Below, in pieces: positions 1 to 8,650 of a DNA stretch of 64,000 nt. A program made the translations under genes and the position numbers. The notes under the pieces are model-generated. The model did no database searches, had not been told where the DNA came from, and saw nothing but the letters and a program-made list of their open reading frames with translations. The stretch spans positions 36,205 through 100,204 of the forward strand of contig NZ_JMHT01000061.1 of the NCBI RefSeq assembly GCF_001905655.1. The letters are read 5' to 3'. Source of the DNA: Mycobacterium sp. ST-F2 (lineage in GTDB: Bacteria > Actinomycetota > Actinomycetes > Mycobacteriales > Mycobacteriaceae). Position 1 is the first letter of the stretch. Each line of letters opens with the position of its first letter.

Positions 1-1253
1 TCGGCGAGCGCGGCCATGGTGGTGTTGCAGGAATGCGCGAAGGCCTGCTCGAGCGGCACGGTGCCGAGGTCGAACTTGTCCTCGTTGGGGATGGTGCGGT
101 TCTCGATGGTCACCGTGCCCGGGCAGGGCTCGGGGGTGTCGGCCTTGGCGAGTCCCTTCTCGAGGGCCGCGGCGGTGGTGACGGTCTTGAACGTCGACCC
201 CGGCGGGTAGAGGCCGGTGAAGGCAACGGGTCCCTGCGCGTTGGCCGCGTCGTTCTGGGCCGCCGCCAGGATGGCACCGGTGCTGGGCGCGATGGCGACG
301 AGGACGGTCGGGCGGGAATCGGTGGACACGGCGTGCTGCGCGAGGAGCTGTAGCCGCGGGTCCAGGGTGGTGCGAACGGGTTTGGTGTCTTGTGGGGCGG
401 TGGTTGCGAGCTCATCGGTCGGCTGGCCCTGGTCGTCGACCAGATCCACCGACCAGCCGGCGGTCGCGTCGATGGCCTTCTGCCACACCTCGGGCAGCCC
501 GGCGATGGCCGGCGAGTGCAGGTTGGGATCGACCGTCAGCAGCGCGCCCTGCTTGGTGACGGTGACGCCGGGAATCTGGGTGAGCTCGTCGGCGACCTGC
601 GCGAGGTCGGCCTCACGGAGCTTGACGACGGTGACGCGGTCGTCCTGATTGCCGTTGAACTCGCCTGCGATGGACTCGGCAGTGATGGTGTCGTCGAACC
701 GGGCAACCACCGGAGCCAACGCCGCGGCGGAGTCGAGATGGTCGCGGCCGAGGGTGATGACGCCGACGGTCTGCCAATTGAGCAGGGGTTGGCCGTTGCG
801 GTCGACGACGGGCGTCAGCAGAGCCTTGTCTTCGCTGAACTGGAACGTGCTGCCCTGACGGAGCTTGGCGTGCAAAAGTGCCGGGGCCCAGCGGATTTTC
901 CAATCGTCGCCGACTTTGGTGGCAATTGCCGTTGTGTCGTAACGAAATTCGCGGCCGGGACCGAGTGTCCAGGTGTAGGCGAGCTTGGCGGTCGACTTGT
1001 TGTCGCCGTCGCCGGGTGTGGCCTTGACGTCCAGCGTGGCGTTTTTGCCCATGCCGTCGAACATGGACTTGATGACGGGTTCCGACGCGGCGGCGTCGGT
1101 GGTGTCCTTGGCCGCAGCGCCGGAGTCCTTGCGGTGCAACGCATCAGCAAACGCGTTGAAGGCATCCTCGGGTTCCGGGCCGCCAAATATCGAGCATCCG
1201 GTAGAGCCGAGGAGCAGCGTGCAGGCCAGTAGCAGCGCAATACGTTTCGTCAT
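1..1253 (-). CDS. Penicillin-binding lipoprotein, 3' end cut by the window edge
   Basis: Bifunctional-looking PBP2-like transpeptidase acting outside the membrane in peptidoglycan cross-linking. Translation from the ATG at 1253 gives a basic N-terminus, a hydrophobic stretch and a lipobox ending LGSTGC, so it is probably a lipoprotein. A Pro/Glu/Asp-rich start is followed by an NTF2-like (MecA-N type) region, then a linker, then the transpeptidase domain. The catalytic SxxK motif reads STFK with Ser353, and SxN reads SCN at residues 408-410. The KTG box would lie beyond position 1, so roughly the last 180 residues are missing here. Best match from memory is the Rv2864c family. The gene stands alone, divergent from the SDR gene at 1380. 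Confidence 0.88.
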   Translation of the reverse strand, partial: MTKRIALLLACTLLLGSTGCSIFGGPEPEDAFNAFADALHRKDSGAAAKDTTDAAASEPVIKSMFDGMGKNATLDVKATPGDGDNKSTAKLAYTWTLGPGREFRYDTTAIATKVGDDWKIRWAPALLHAKLRQGSTFQFSEDKALLTPVVDRNGQPLLNWQTVGVITLGRDHLDSAAALAPVVARFDDTITAESIAGEFNGNQDDRVTVVKLREADLAQVADELTQIPGVTVTKQGALLTVDPNLHSPAIAGLPEVWQKAIDATAGWSVDLVDDQGQPTDELATTAPQDTKPVRTTLDPRLQLLAQHAVSTDSRPTVLVAIAPSTGAILAAAQNDAANAQGPVAFTGLYPPGSTFKTVTTAAALEKGLAKADTPEPCPGTVTIENRTIPNEDKFDLGTVPLEQAFAHSCNTTMAALA

Positions 1254-1379
1254 GACCCTTCGAGCCAACCATGAGTGGCTATGAATTCCGGCGTTGAAAC
1301 GCTGGGGTGGCCCGGTATCGCGTAGTGTCCGGGGCGGCGGGCATTCCGCTACACGTCGGAGCGTATTGAAAGGTCTGGC

Positions 1380-2117
1380 ATGAGTGGTGTGGTGGTTACC
1401 GGTGGCGCATCGGGTATCGGCCTGGCGTCGGCCAAGGCGCTGATCGCCGACGGTCGCGCGGTGTCACTGTTCGACATTTCACCGCAGGTGGTGGCGGTGG
1501 CTGCATCGCTTGGCGTGCACGGCGTCGTCGTCGATGTCAGTGACACCGACTCCATGGCTGCCGCCGTCGAAATGGCCGCCGCCGTCATGGACGGCATCGA
1601 CGGACTGGTGCACGCCGCCGGCCGTGTACTGCCGGAACCCGTCGGCACTTTCACGGCCGAATCCTGGGACGCCGTCCTCGACGTGAACCTGCGCGCCCAG
1701 GCGCTGCTGTCTCAGCTGCTACTGCCGCATTTCGAGAAGGCGCTGGCTGCCGGTGCGGCTCCGGCGATCGTGGGGATTTCGAGCATCGAAGGGCTGGTCG
1801 GCAATCCGTTCATCCCGGCCTACTGCGCGTCGAAGGCCGGGCTTCTGGGGCTGACCCGGTCGATGGCAGGTCAGTTGGGCCCCTTGGGAATTCGCGTCAA
1901 CGCGGTGTGCCCGGGCTTCATCGAAACCCCGATGCTGGCCGACGCCCTGGCCGTTCCCGAGGTCAAATCGGCGTTCGTGGCGGCGGCGCCGCTGGGTCGG
2001 TTGGGGCAGCCTGAGGAGATCGGGGCGGCGGTCGCGTTCCTGATGTCGCCGAAGGCGTCGTTCATCACCGGGACCCAGATCGTGGTCGACGGGGGAGTGA
2101 CGTCGCGGCACGCGTAG
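1380..2117 (+). CDS. SDR family NAD(P)-dependent oxidoreductase
   Basis: Classical short-chain dehydrogenase of 245 residues. The N-terminal cofactor motif is GGASGIG at residues 8-14, and the catalytic Ser (134/135), Tyr148 and Lys152 lie in a YCASK motif. The C-terminus has the GG-V typical of FabG-like enzymes (IVVDGGVTSRHA). The ATG at 1380 has a GAAAGG ribosome site about 7 bases upstream. The aspartate FDIS near residue 32 at the end of beta-2 favours NAD over NADP. The substrate cannot be told from sequence; the neighbours do not form an operon with it. Confidence 0.9.
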   Translation: MSGVVVTGGASGIGLASAKALIADGRAVSLFDISPQVVAVAASLGVHGVVVDVSDTDSMAAAVEMAAAVMDGIDGLVHAAGRVLPEPVGTFTAESWDAVLDVNLRAQALLSQLLLPHFEKALAAGAAPAIVGISSIEGLVGNPFIPAYCASKAGLLGLTRSMAGQLGPLGIRVNAVCPGFIETPMLADALAVPEVKSAFVAAAPLGRLGQPEEIGAAVAFLMSPKASFITGTQIVVDGGVTSRHA

Positions 2118-2190
2118 GTGGCGCTGGGTGCAACATGCGGGCCACAGCGGCACCAGGCTGAGGTGGTCGACACGACTTCGGAACCCGATG

Positions 2191-3516
2191 TCACCGGGTA
2201 TCGGAATGCCAAATCCGGTCGTGCTCCGCGTGGGTCGACAGATACGCCCCCGGCTGGAAGTGTGTGTCGTAGAACCCGAGGTCGATGTGTTGTGCCTGAA
2301 GGTAATTCATGATGTGGACGGTGGGTACGGTGCCGGGAAACTTGCCGAAGGTGTCGTCGATGTACTGCGCGGCGATGGTCAGCAGGGTGATGAACTGCTC
2401 ATCGTGTCCGGCTGCGGCCGAGCGCACGGCTCGCGAATCCCGCCACGGGCCCGGAGTGTCAGGGTGAAACGGTCCGCCGGGACCGAATTTTCTGTCGGCG
2501 AAGGCGCGCACGGCGGCGGCGAGGTCTGGGTAGTGAGGGCGGCTGTAGGTTTCGAAAACTCCGGGTAGCCCAGTGGGATTGGGCAGTGCCCACCGTTCGT
2601 CGGTTTGGACGTGGAAGCCCAGCCCGGGAACGTTCGGGTCGCCTGACGCGCCGAGAACGGTGAGCCGGTCGATACCGTCGAATGTCCAGCCGCCCAGGCC
2701 GAGTGCTCCGAGTAGTAGGTGCCCGTTGTAGACGCTGGTCATCAACTCGGCGGTCGCTTCGGTGAGTGAATACTGCTCGACGAAGGTCAACGGAAACGGG
2801 TCGTCGTCCCGGTGCGCCAGACCTGCGGCCGCCTCCTTCAGTCCAGGGATCGGCCGATTGTGGACGTCGTCGTAGATCAGGTAACCGTTCTGCAGAAAGA
2901 ACGCCAGATTGGCCAACAGATGCTGAGCGATGTCGGCGACCGGGATGACCAGCAGCGAGCCGGGGTGATTGGCGATCCACGTGTTGTGGCCTTCGAGGTA
3001 AGGCTCGGACCGTGGAATGTGGATGCGGTCGGTCGAGAGTTGGCGGTAGGAGGACACCGTCGCTGCCAGCCAGTCGTCGATGTCCACCACGCCGTCGTTG
3101 ACCGGCACCGTCGGTGCGGTGTCTCGGGAGGACAGGAAGTAGGTGCCCGAGTCGTCGGTGAAGAAGAACTCGGCGATCTCGAAACCCGCGGCTGACGGGA
3201 ACGTGCGACCTGATGCCGACCCGCTGTAATTCGGGAAGGCCGGTGCATATCCGGGGTGGTGGCTGATCCCGAAATGCCAACCGGTGACGCCGGTTACCGT
3301 CGCCAGGATCACGGCGCGCTCGACCTCGTCGAGTGGTTCCACATCCCGAGTGCTGGTGTAGGCCAACGGGCCCGACGGGATGGAGCCGCCCACGGGGAAG
3401 CGCCGCGATCGCCGGCCCTGAATTGCGGTCAACAGCGGAAACCGTGCCGCCGCTGCCAGCGCTTCGCGTTGTTGCGCGGTCAAACTCAAACGGGGCGAGG
3501 GTGTTTGGGTCGTCAT
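2191..3516 (-). CDS. Conserved hypothetical protein, possible nitroreductase-like fold
   Basis: A 441-residue protein with no signal peptide or obvious membrane segment. I do not recognise the family with confidence. The N-terminal part (residues about 30-75) has an arginine-rich RRSRRF run followed by a helix resembling the FMN-binding start of nitroreductase-like proteins; the rest is rich in aromatic residues and His/Asp. ATG at 3516; stop TGA at 2191. Codon usage matches the neighbours, and the length and open frame support a real gene. It is monocistronic, convergent with the SDR gene and divergent from the DUF4235 gene. A flavin-linked function is a weak inference only. Confidence 0.75.
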   Translation of the reverse strand: MTTQTPSPRLSLTAQQREALAAAARFPLLTAIQGRRSRRFPVGGSIPSGPLAYTSTRDVEPLDEVERAVILATVTGVTGWHFGISHHPGYAPAFPNYSGSASGRTFPSAAGFEIAEFFFTDDSGTYFLSSRDTAPTVPVNDGVVDIDDWLAATVSSYRQLSTDRIHIPRSEPYLEGHNTWIANHPGSLLVIPVADIAQHLLANLAFFLQNGYLIYDDVHNRPIPGLKEAAAGLAHRDDDPFPLTFVEQYSLTEATAELMTSVYNGHLLLGALGLGGWTFDGIDRLTVLGASGDPNVPGLGFHVQTDERWALPNPTGLPGVFETYSRPHYPDLAAAVRAFADRKFGPGGPFHPDTPGPWRDSRAVRSAAAGHDEQFITLLTIAAQYIDDTFGKFPGTVPTVHIMNYLQAQHIDLGFYDTHFQPGAYLSTHAEHDRIWHSDTR

Positions 3517-3666
3517 GGTTACCCAGATGCTAGGGCCGCCGCGCGCGTCGGGACCACAGTTCGGCGCAACCCGATGCCAACTTTGGGCGATTGGCGTGGG
3601 CGCGGCCGGGGTACCTCTCGGCCACGGCTCGGATCAGTCGGGACCGTTGGACATGCAAGGAGCGCG

Positions 3667-3939
3667 ATGAGCAAGTTATCGAAGTCGCTGTATCTGCCGT
3701 TGTCGGCTGCGTTCAGCGTCGTGGGCGGCCTGCTGGCAGGCAAGATCTTCACTGTGGTGTGGGAGCGGTTCGACGATTCGGGGGAGGGACCTCCAGACCC
3801 CAAGGATCTGAACCGCTCGGGCGGGCAGGCACTGTTTGCCGCGGGTGTGCAGGGCCTGGTCTTCGGCTTGGTCAAGGCGGCCGTGGACCGGGCAGGGGCG
3901 CGCAGCTACCGTGCCGTGGCACACGAGAATCCGGTGTAG
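3667..3939 (+). CDS. DUF4235 small membrane protein
   Basis: A 90-residue protein starting at the ATG at 3667, with AAGGAG immediately upstream. It has two hydrophobic segments (about residues 10-28 and 55-72) separated by an acidic, proline-containing loop (SGEGPPDPKDLNRSG), the usual DUF4235 layout. The longer upstream reading frame is not needed and has no coding character. Function unknown; such proteins are common in actinobacteria near stress genes. Probably monocistronic. Confidence 0.82.
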   Translation: MSKLSKSLYLPLSAAFSVVGGLLAGKIFTVVWERFDDSGEGPPDPKDLNRSGGQALFAAGVQGLVFGLVKAAVDRAGARSYRAVAHENPV

Positions 3940-4139
3940 GCAGCGCGCCGGACAGCGGCACTGGGCCTACACCGCGCACGGGATCTCATCCATGGCTCGC
4001 GTCTGTCCAGCGCGCACGCCGTCCCGGAGTCGGCCCGAAATCCGGCCAATCAGTGTTTGAAGGACGCGCAGAACGAGCAATGCAGAGGCCATGGGTGAAC
4101 GTAAAGGTCTGATCGATTGTTGACAATCAAGGAGATATC

Positions 4140-4553
4140 GTGAGCATCATCGAATTGCCGTTGCGGGTCTTGCGAGCGCAATACCGTCTGGCCCGCCTTC
4201 CTCTTCAGTTCATCGAGGACCGGTGGATCGCCAACCTGGACACCGAAGCACCTGCCCGCCTGATCTATGAGCGATCGCTCGGGGGCCTGGACGCTGCGGT
4301 CGGCGGAGTGCTGGGCGATGCCACGTTGCGAAGGCGCGGCGCGGCTTTGGCCCGGCGAAGCGAAGTTCGCGGTGACGCCGCTGTGCGGAGCTTGGCTGCT
4401 GCCCAACGGCGTCGACAGGCGGGCGCGCAGCTGGAGGATTCGCTGGAAGACGCCGCCGACGACCGCGACGAAGCCGTCGCCGCCAAGCAGAACGCTGTGA
4501 CCGAAGTGCGCAAGCGCGCGCAGCAGCGCAACCGGCGGGCCGGCAACGTCTGA
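4140..4553 (+). CDS. Mycobacterial conserved hypothetical (often mislabelled IF2-family)
   Basis: A 137-residue protein starting at GTG 4140, with AAGGAG at 4129-4134. The first 70 residues (RVLRAQYRLARLPLQ, then an APARLIYERSLG block) match a mycobacterial family that I recall being automatically labelled IF2 family translation initiation factor. The C-terminal half is highly charged (Asp/Glu/Arg/Lys/Gln/Ala) and predicted to be a long helix or coiled coil ending in QQRNRRAG. It has no GTPase motif, so the IF2 name is misleading. It precedes the transglutaminase gene by about 60 bases and could share its transcript. Confidence 0.78.
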   Translation: MSIIELPLRVLRAQYRLARLPLQFIEDRWIANLDTEAPARLIYERSLGGLDAAVGGVLGDATLRRRGAALARRSEVRGDAAVRSLAAAQRRRQAGAQLEDSLEDAADDRDEAVAAKQNAVTEVRKRAQQRNRRAGNV

Positions 4554-4614
4554 TCGCGCATGAATGAAGGCGTGCACGCAGCGGCACTGCTCGGGTGCTG
4601 GCATCATCTGCGGT

Positions 4615-5418
4615 ATGCAGCGCCAGGTGAGTGCCCGACTCAACATCGACGTGACCGCCCCGACGACTCTGGAATTTCAGATCGCGGTCGCACCCCACCC
4701 AGGCGCCTCGGTCGAGGAATCGCTGTCTTTTACGTTGGACGGCAACGAGATACAGGCTCACGAGATCTCTGGCGCGCACGGCACCCGCATTCACACGTTC
4801 GATGCCCAGGTCGGCAATGTCAGCGTCCAGTACTCGGCCACGATCACCGGTCGAACGGACCCGGCGCCGGTCACCGAATACGACAGAACCCTGTACCTAC
4901 GGCCGAGCCGCTACGCCGAAGCGGACAGGCTCTACGGCTTCGCGGCGACGGAGTTCGGCCAGCACTCGGATGCGGCAACGTTGCTGGAGAAGGTGTCCTA
5001 CTGGGTGAGGTACCGGCTGAATTACGTTCCGGGCTCCAGCGATCCGATCGACGGCGCGGTGGACACGCTGCTGGCGGGCAGGGGAGTCTGTCGTGACTAC
5101 GCCCACCTGGTGGTCGCGCTGCTGCGCGCTGCGAAAGTCCCCGCTCGTCTGGTCGCGGTCTACGCACCAGGGTGTACGCCCATGGACTTCCACACCGTCG
5201 CCGAAGCGTTGGTCGACGGGCAGTGGTGCGTAGTGGATGCGACGGGATTGGCCCCGCGACAATCCATGGTGCGCATCGCAACTGGCCGCGACGCTGCCGA
5301 TATCGCGTTCCTGGACAACCACAATGGCGCCATCATGCTGAACTACGTCGAAGTCAACGCGACTGTCGACACCGACCTGCCCATCGACCCCGTCCATGAG
5401 CTGGTATCGATCACCTGA
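4615..5418 (+). CDS. Transglutaminase-like cysteine protease family protein
   Basis: A 267-residue cytosolic protein: an N-terminal beta-rich domain (residues 1-95) followed by a transglutaminase core. The catalytic triad is visible as Cys159 in GRGVCRDYAH, His193 in DFHTVAEA and Asp208 in VVDATGL. I chose ATG 4615 (MQRQVSARLN) because family members start near this block; an in-frame ATG at 4564 adds 17 poorly conserved residues. Such proteins are usually proteases or deamidases rather than true cross-linkers. The substrate is unknown. Confidence 0.87.
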   Translation: MQRQVSARLNIDVTAPTTLEFQIAVAPHPGASVEESLSFTLDGNEIQAHEISGAHGTRIHTFDAQVGNVSVQYSATITGRTDPAPVTEYDRTLYLRPSRYAEADRLYGFAATEFGQHSDAATLLEKVSYWVRYRLNYVPGSSDPIDGAVDTLLAGRGVCRDYAHLVVALLRAAKVPARLVAVYAPGCTPMDFHTVAEALVDGQWCVVDATGLAPRQSMVRIATGRDAADIAFLDNHNGAIMLNYVEVNATVDTDLPIDPVHELVSIT

Positions 5419-5470
5419 CCGGGCGCCGATGCCGCCGATACCGGCGACATCGGCTCCGTCGTAGTTCGAC

Positions 5471-7678
5471 TCAGAGGATGTAGAGCATCTCCTGGTAGGT
5501 CGGCAGCGGCCAGAGGTCGTCGGCCACGATGCTTTCGAGGGTGTCACTGGCAGCACGGACGGCGTCCATGGCGGGCAACAGCGCCTCTTGGGCGTGCTGG
5601 GCCTCTTCGAGGGCCGACGCTGCCGAATGATCGGCCAGTGCGGCCTTCAATGTGGCCAGTGCGTCGGTGAGCGCGGTGATCGGCTCCGAAACCGCTTGCA
5701 GGAGAGACAAACTCGGTGTCACACCGGCCGCCGTCAACGCCGCGGCATTCTGTGCGAGCTCGGTTTGGTAGCGGATGGCTGCCGGCAGGATCGTGGTCGA
5801 ACCGATCTCCAGCGCCAGCTTGGCCTCTACACCGATGGTCAGGGCGTACTGCTCCAGGCGCACCTCGTAGCGGCTGTGCAGCTCGCGCTCGTTGAAGACC
5901 CCGTATTTCTCGAAGACTTCCACGACCTCGGGCTTGATCAGCTCCGGAATGGCGTCCAGCGTGGTCTTGAGGTTGGGCAGTCCGCGGGCGGCGGCCTCGG
6001 CCTGCCAGTTCTCCGAATAGCCGTCCCCGTTGAAGACCACCGCGCCGTGTTCGGTGATGATGTCCGTCAGCAGCTTCTGCACCGCGGTGTCGAAGTCCTT
6101 GCCGTCGGCAACCGCGCTCTCCAGCACCGTGGCCATGTAGTCGAACGAATCGGCCATGATGGTGTTCAGGACGATCATCGGCACGGCGACCGTCTGCCCG
6201 GATCCCGGTGCCCGGAATTCGAATCGGTTGCCGGTGAAGGCGAACGGGCTGGTGCGGTTGCGGTCGCCGGGATCGGTGGGGAGTACCGGCAAGGTATCGA
6301 CGCCGATGATCATGCTGCCCTTGCCTTTTGACGACGTCGCAGCGCCCTTGGCGATCTGCTCGAAGACGTCGGCCAGCTGGTCGCCGAGGAAGATCGAGAT
6401 GATCGCGGGCGGCGCCTCGTTGGCACCGAGGCGGTGGTCGTTGGTCGCCGATGCCACCGAAACCCGGAGCAGGCCACCGAATTTGTGCACCGCGCGGATG
6501 ACCGCCGCGCAGAACACCAGGAATTGGGCGTTCTCGTGCGGAGTGTCACCGGGCACCAGCAGCGAGCCCAACTCGGCGTTGCCCATCGAGAAGTTGACGT
6601 GTTTACCCGAACCGTTCACCCCGGCGAACGGCTTTTCATGGAACAGGCATTCCATGCCGTGCTTCTTGGCGATGGTCTTGAAGATGGTCATCAGCAACTG
6701 CTGGTGGTCCGAGGCGATATTGGCCCGCTCGAACATCGGCGCGATCTCGAACTGGCCGGGCGCAACCTCGTTGTGGCGGGTCTTGGCGGGAATGCCGAGC
6801 TTGAACAGCTCCCGCTCGGTATCCATCATGAAGCCCAGCACGCGTTCGGGGATGGCACCGAAGTAGTGGTCGTCGAACTCCTGCCCCTTGGGCGGCTTGG
6901 CTCCGAACAGGGTGCGGCCGGAGTTGATCAGGTCCGGTCGCGCGAGGAAGAAGTGGCGGTCGACCAGGAAGTACTCCTGCTCGGGACCACAGAAGGAGAC
7001 CACCTTCTCCAGGTTCTCGTGGCCGAACAGTTTCAGAATGCGCTCGGCGTGCGTGCCCATGGCCTGCTGGCTGCGCAGCAGCGGGGTCTTGTAATCCAGC
7101 GCCTCACCCGTCATCGAGACGAACACGGTGGGGATGCACAGCGTGTTGCCGTTCGGGTTCTCCAGGATGTAGGCCGGGCTGGTGACATCCCAGCCGGTGT
7201 AGCCGCGGGCCTCGAACGTCGACCGCAGGCCGCCCGACGGGAAGCTGGAGGCATCCGGCTCGCCCTGGATCAACGTCTTGCCGGCGAACTCGGCCAGGGT
7301 CTGACCGTCGGAGACCGGCTCCAGGAAGCTGTCGTGCTTCTCGGCGGTCAGGCCCGTCATCGGGTAGAACACGTGCGCGTAATGGGTCGCGCCGTTTTCC
7401 AGAGCCCAGTCCTTCATCGCTGCCGCGACCGCGTCCGCGACGGTCGGATCCAGCTTGGCGCCTTTTTCGATTGTCGCCACCACCGACTTGTAGATGGCCT
7501 TCGGCAGCCGTGCTCGCATCTCGGATTTGGTGAAAACATTGGCCCCGAAAATCTGGCCTGGTGCCTCGGCAGGGTCGAAGCTGACGGCAGGGGGCACATA
7601 GGCCTCGACCTGTGCAATTGCCTGCGCGCGAGTGATGTTGCCGGTCAATGGATTTTCCTTCACTGCCTGTAACTGCAC
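5471..7678 (-). CDS. glnN: Type III glutamine synthetase
   Basis: A 735-residue GSIII-type glutamine synthetase (glutamate + ammonia + ATP to glutamine), much longer than the about 470-residue GlnA1. Visible conserved blocks are CGPEQEYFLVD (metal-binding Glu), KTRHNEVAPGQFE, the NGSGKHVNFSMG loop and ANDHRLGANEAPP near the active site, and a C-terminal helical region. The start is GTG 7678, with GAAGG 8 bases upstream. The gene stands alone between two convergent or unrelated genes. GSIII is usually a second enzyme used under nitrogen limitation; I saw no clear GlnR box in the short upstream region. Confidence 0.92.
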   Translation of the reverse strand: MQLQAVKENPLTGNITRAQAIAQVEAYVPPAVSFDPAEAPGQIFGANVFTKSEMRARLPKAIYKSVVATIEKGAKLDPTVADAVAAAMKDWALENGATHYAHVFYPMTGLTAEKHDSFLEPVSDGQTLAEFAGKTLIQGEPDASSFPSGGLRSTFEARGYTGWDVTSPAYILENPNGNTLCIPTVFVSMTGEALDYKTPLLRSQQAMGTHAERILKLFGHENLEKVVSFCGPEQEYFLVDRHFFLARPDLINSGRTLFGAKPPKGQEFDDHYFGAIPERVLGFMMDTERELFKLGIPAKTRHNEVAPGQFEIAPMFERANIASDHQQLLMTIFKTIAKKHGMECLFHEKPFAGVNGSGKHVNFSMGNAELGSLLVPGDTPHENAQFLVFCAAVIRAVHKFGGLLRVSVASATNDHRLGANEAPPAIISIFLGDQLADVFEQIAKGAATSSKGKGSMIIGVDTLPVLPTDPGDRNRTSPFAFTGNRFEFRAPGSGQTVAVPMIVLNTIMADSFDYMATVLESAVADGKDFDTAVQKLLTDIITEHGAVVFNGDGYSENWQAEAAARGLPNLKTTLDAIPELIKPEVVEVFEKYGVFNERELHSRYEVRLEQYALTIGVEAKLALEIGSTTILPAAIRYQTELAQNAAALTAAGVTPSLSLLQAVSEPITALTDALATLKAALADHSAASALEEAQHAQEALLPAMDAVRAASDTLESIVADDLWPLPTYQEMLYIL

Positions 7679-7780
7679 TTTTGAACCTTCGGCAACACCC
7701 TAGAAATCCTCTGTGGCATGGGTGTTACGGACGTATCAACGGCAGAATCCGATTCCGGCCGCAGTGCGCGGGTGCCTCAA

Positions 7781-8560
7781 TCAGCCTCGGCGGGCGACGT
7801 CCTCGCTCAATACGGTCGGCCAGGTCTCGACGTCGGCCGGGGTGTGCGCCACGGTGAGCGTGGACTTCGGCAGCAGGGCGTGCAGTGATTCCGCGGTCGA
7901 CAGCGGATGTGCCGGGTCGTCGATCCAGGCCAGAATCGTCGTCGGCACGTCGATTCCGGCGAGGGCCTCGCGCGGCGGCAGGTCGCTGAGGGCCGCTCCG
8001 CGGAACAGTGACGGCAGCAGCGCATCGGCGACATCGGGAACCGTTTCCGGCGCGCCGACGGTGGCCGGCGGCGGCGTCGTCCCTCGCGCCGATGCGATGA
8101 ACGCCCCGACTCCCTCCGTTTCGATGAGTGTCGCCGCAGCCTGGTAATGCGCGGCCTGTGCGACCCGGGTTTCCCACGCGGTGGCCGGCACCATCAACGT
8201 GAGGCCCGCGAAACGGTCCGGCTCGCGGGCAGCCGCATGCAGCAGCGTGCCGGTCCCCATGGACGGGCCGACTCCGTGCACGCTCTCGCCGGGAAACCAC
8301 CGGTCGAGCAGCCGCAACAGGTCCTCGGCAAGGCGTTCCCACCGGTAATCTTCGGGGACTTTGCGTCCCGTCGATTTGCCGTGCCCGCGGGCGTCGTACC
8401 GCAACAATCGAGTTCCGCTGAGGCCCCTCCCGAGGTCCAGATTGAGCACCCGGTCGCGCGCGCGACTGGAGGTGAGCCCGTGCAGTTGCACCACGGGATG
8501 TCCACCTTCGTCGCTGAGTTCAACAGCAAGTTCTGCGCCGGGAACCACGAAAGTGGGCAT
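7781..8560 (-). CDS. Alpha/beta hydrolase
   Basis: A 259-residue alpha/beta hydrolase. The oxyanion HG lies in QLHGLTS, the nucleophile Ser100 in GPSMG (an elbow with Pro in place of the usual small residue), an Asp candidate in AWIDDPAHPLS and the His in VAHTPAD. ATG 8560 (MPTFVVPG) is preferred over an upstream frame extension because the family begins there; the ribosome site AAAGAG is modest. Substrate unknown. It is divergent from the condensation/GNAT fusion gene, with about 90 bases between them. Confidence 0.83.
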   Translation of the reverse strand: MPTFVVPGAELAVELSDEGGHPVVQLHGLTSSRARDRVLNLDLGRGLSGTRLLRYDARGHGKSTGRKVPEDYRWERLAEDLLRLLDRWFPGESVHGVGPSMGTGTLLHAAAREPDRFAGLTLMVPATAWETRVAQAAHYQAAATLIETEGVGAFIASARGTTPPPATVGAPETVPDVADALLPSLFRGAALSDLPPREALAGIDVPTTILAWIDDPAHPLSTAESLHALLPKSTLTVAHTPADVETWPTVLSEDVARRG

Positions 8561-8650
8561 CAAACAACTCTTTTCATGACCGACCGCCTCAACCCCGAGC
8601 CGACCGCGCTGACCGAGCATTCAGGCTAGCCGGGGCGTTAGGGTACCGCC

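Noticed and set aside
6434..7672. A 412-codon plus-strand frame opposite glutamine synthetase
   Set aside because: Mirror frame with no domain; the minus strand encodes a full GSIII.
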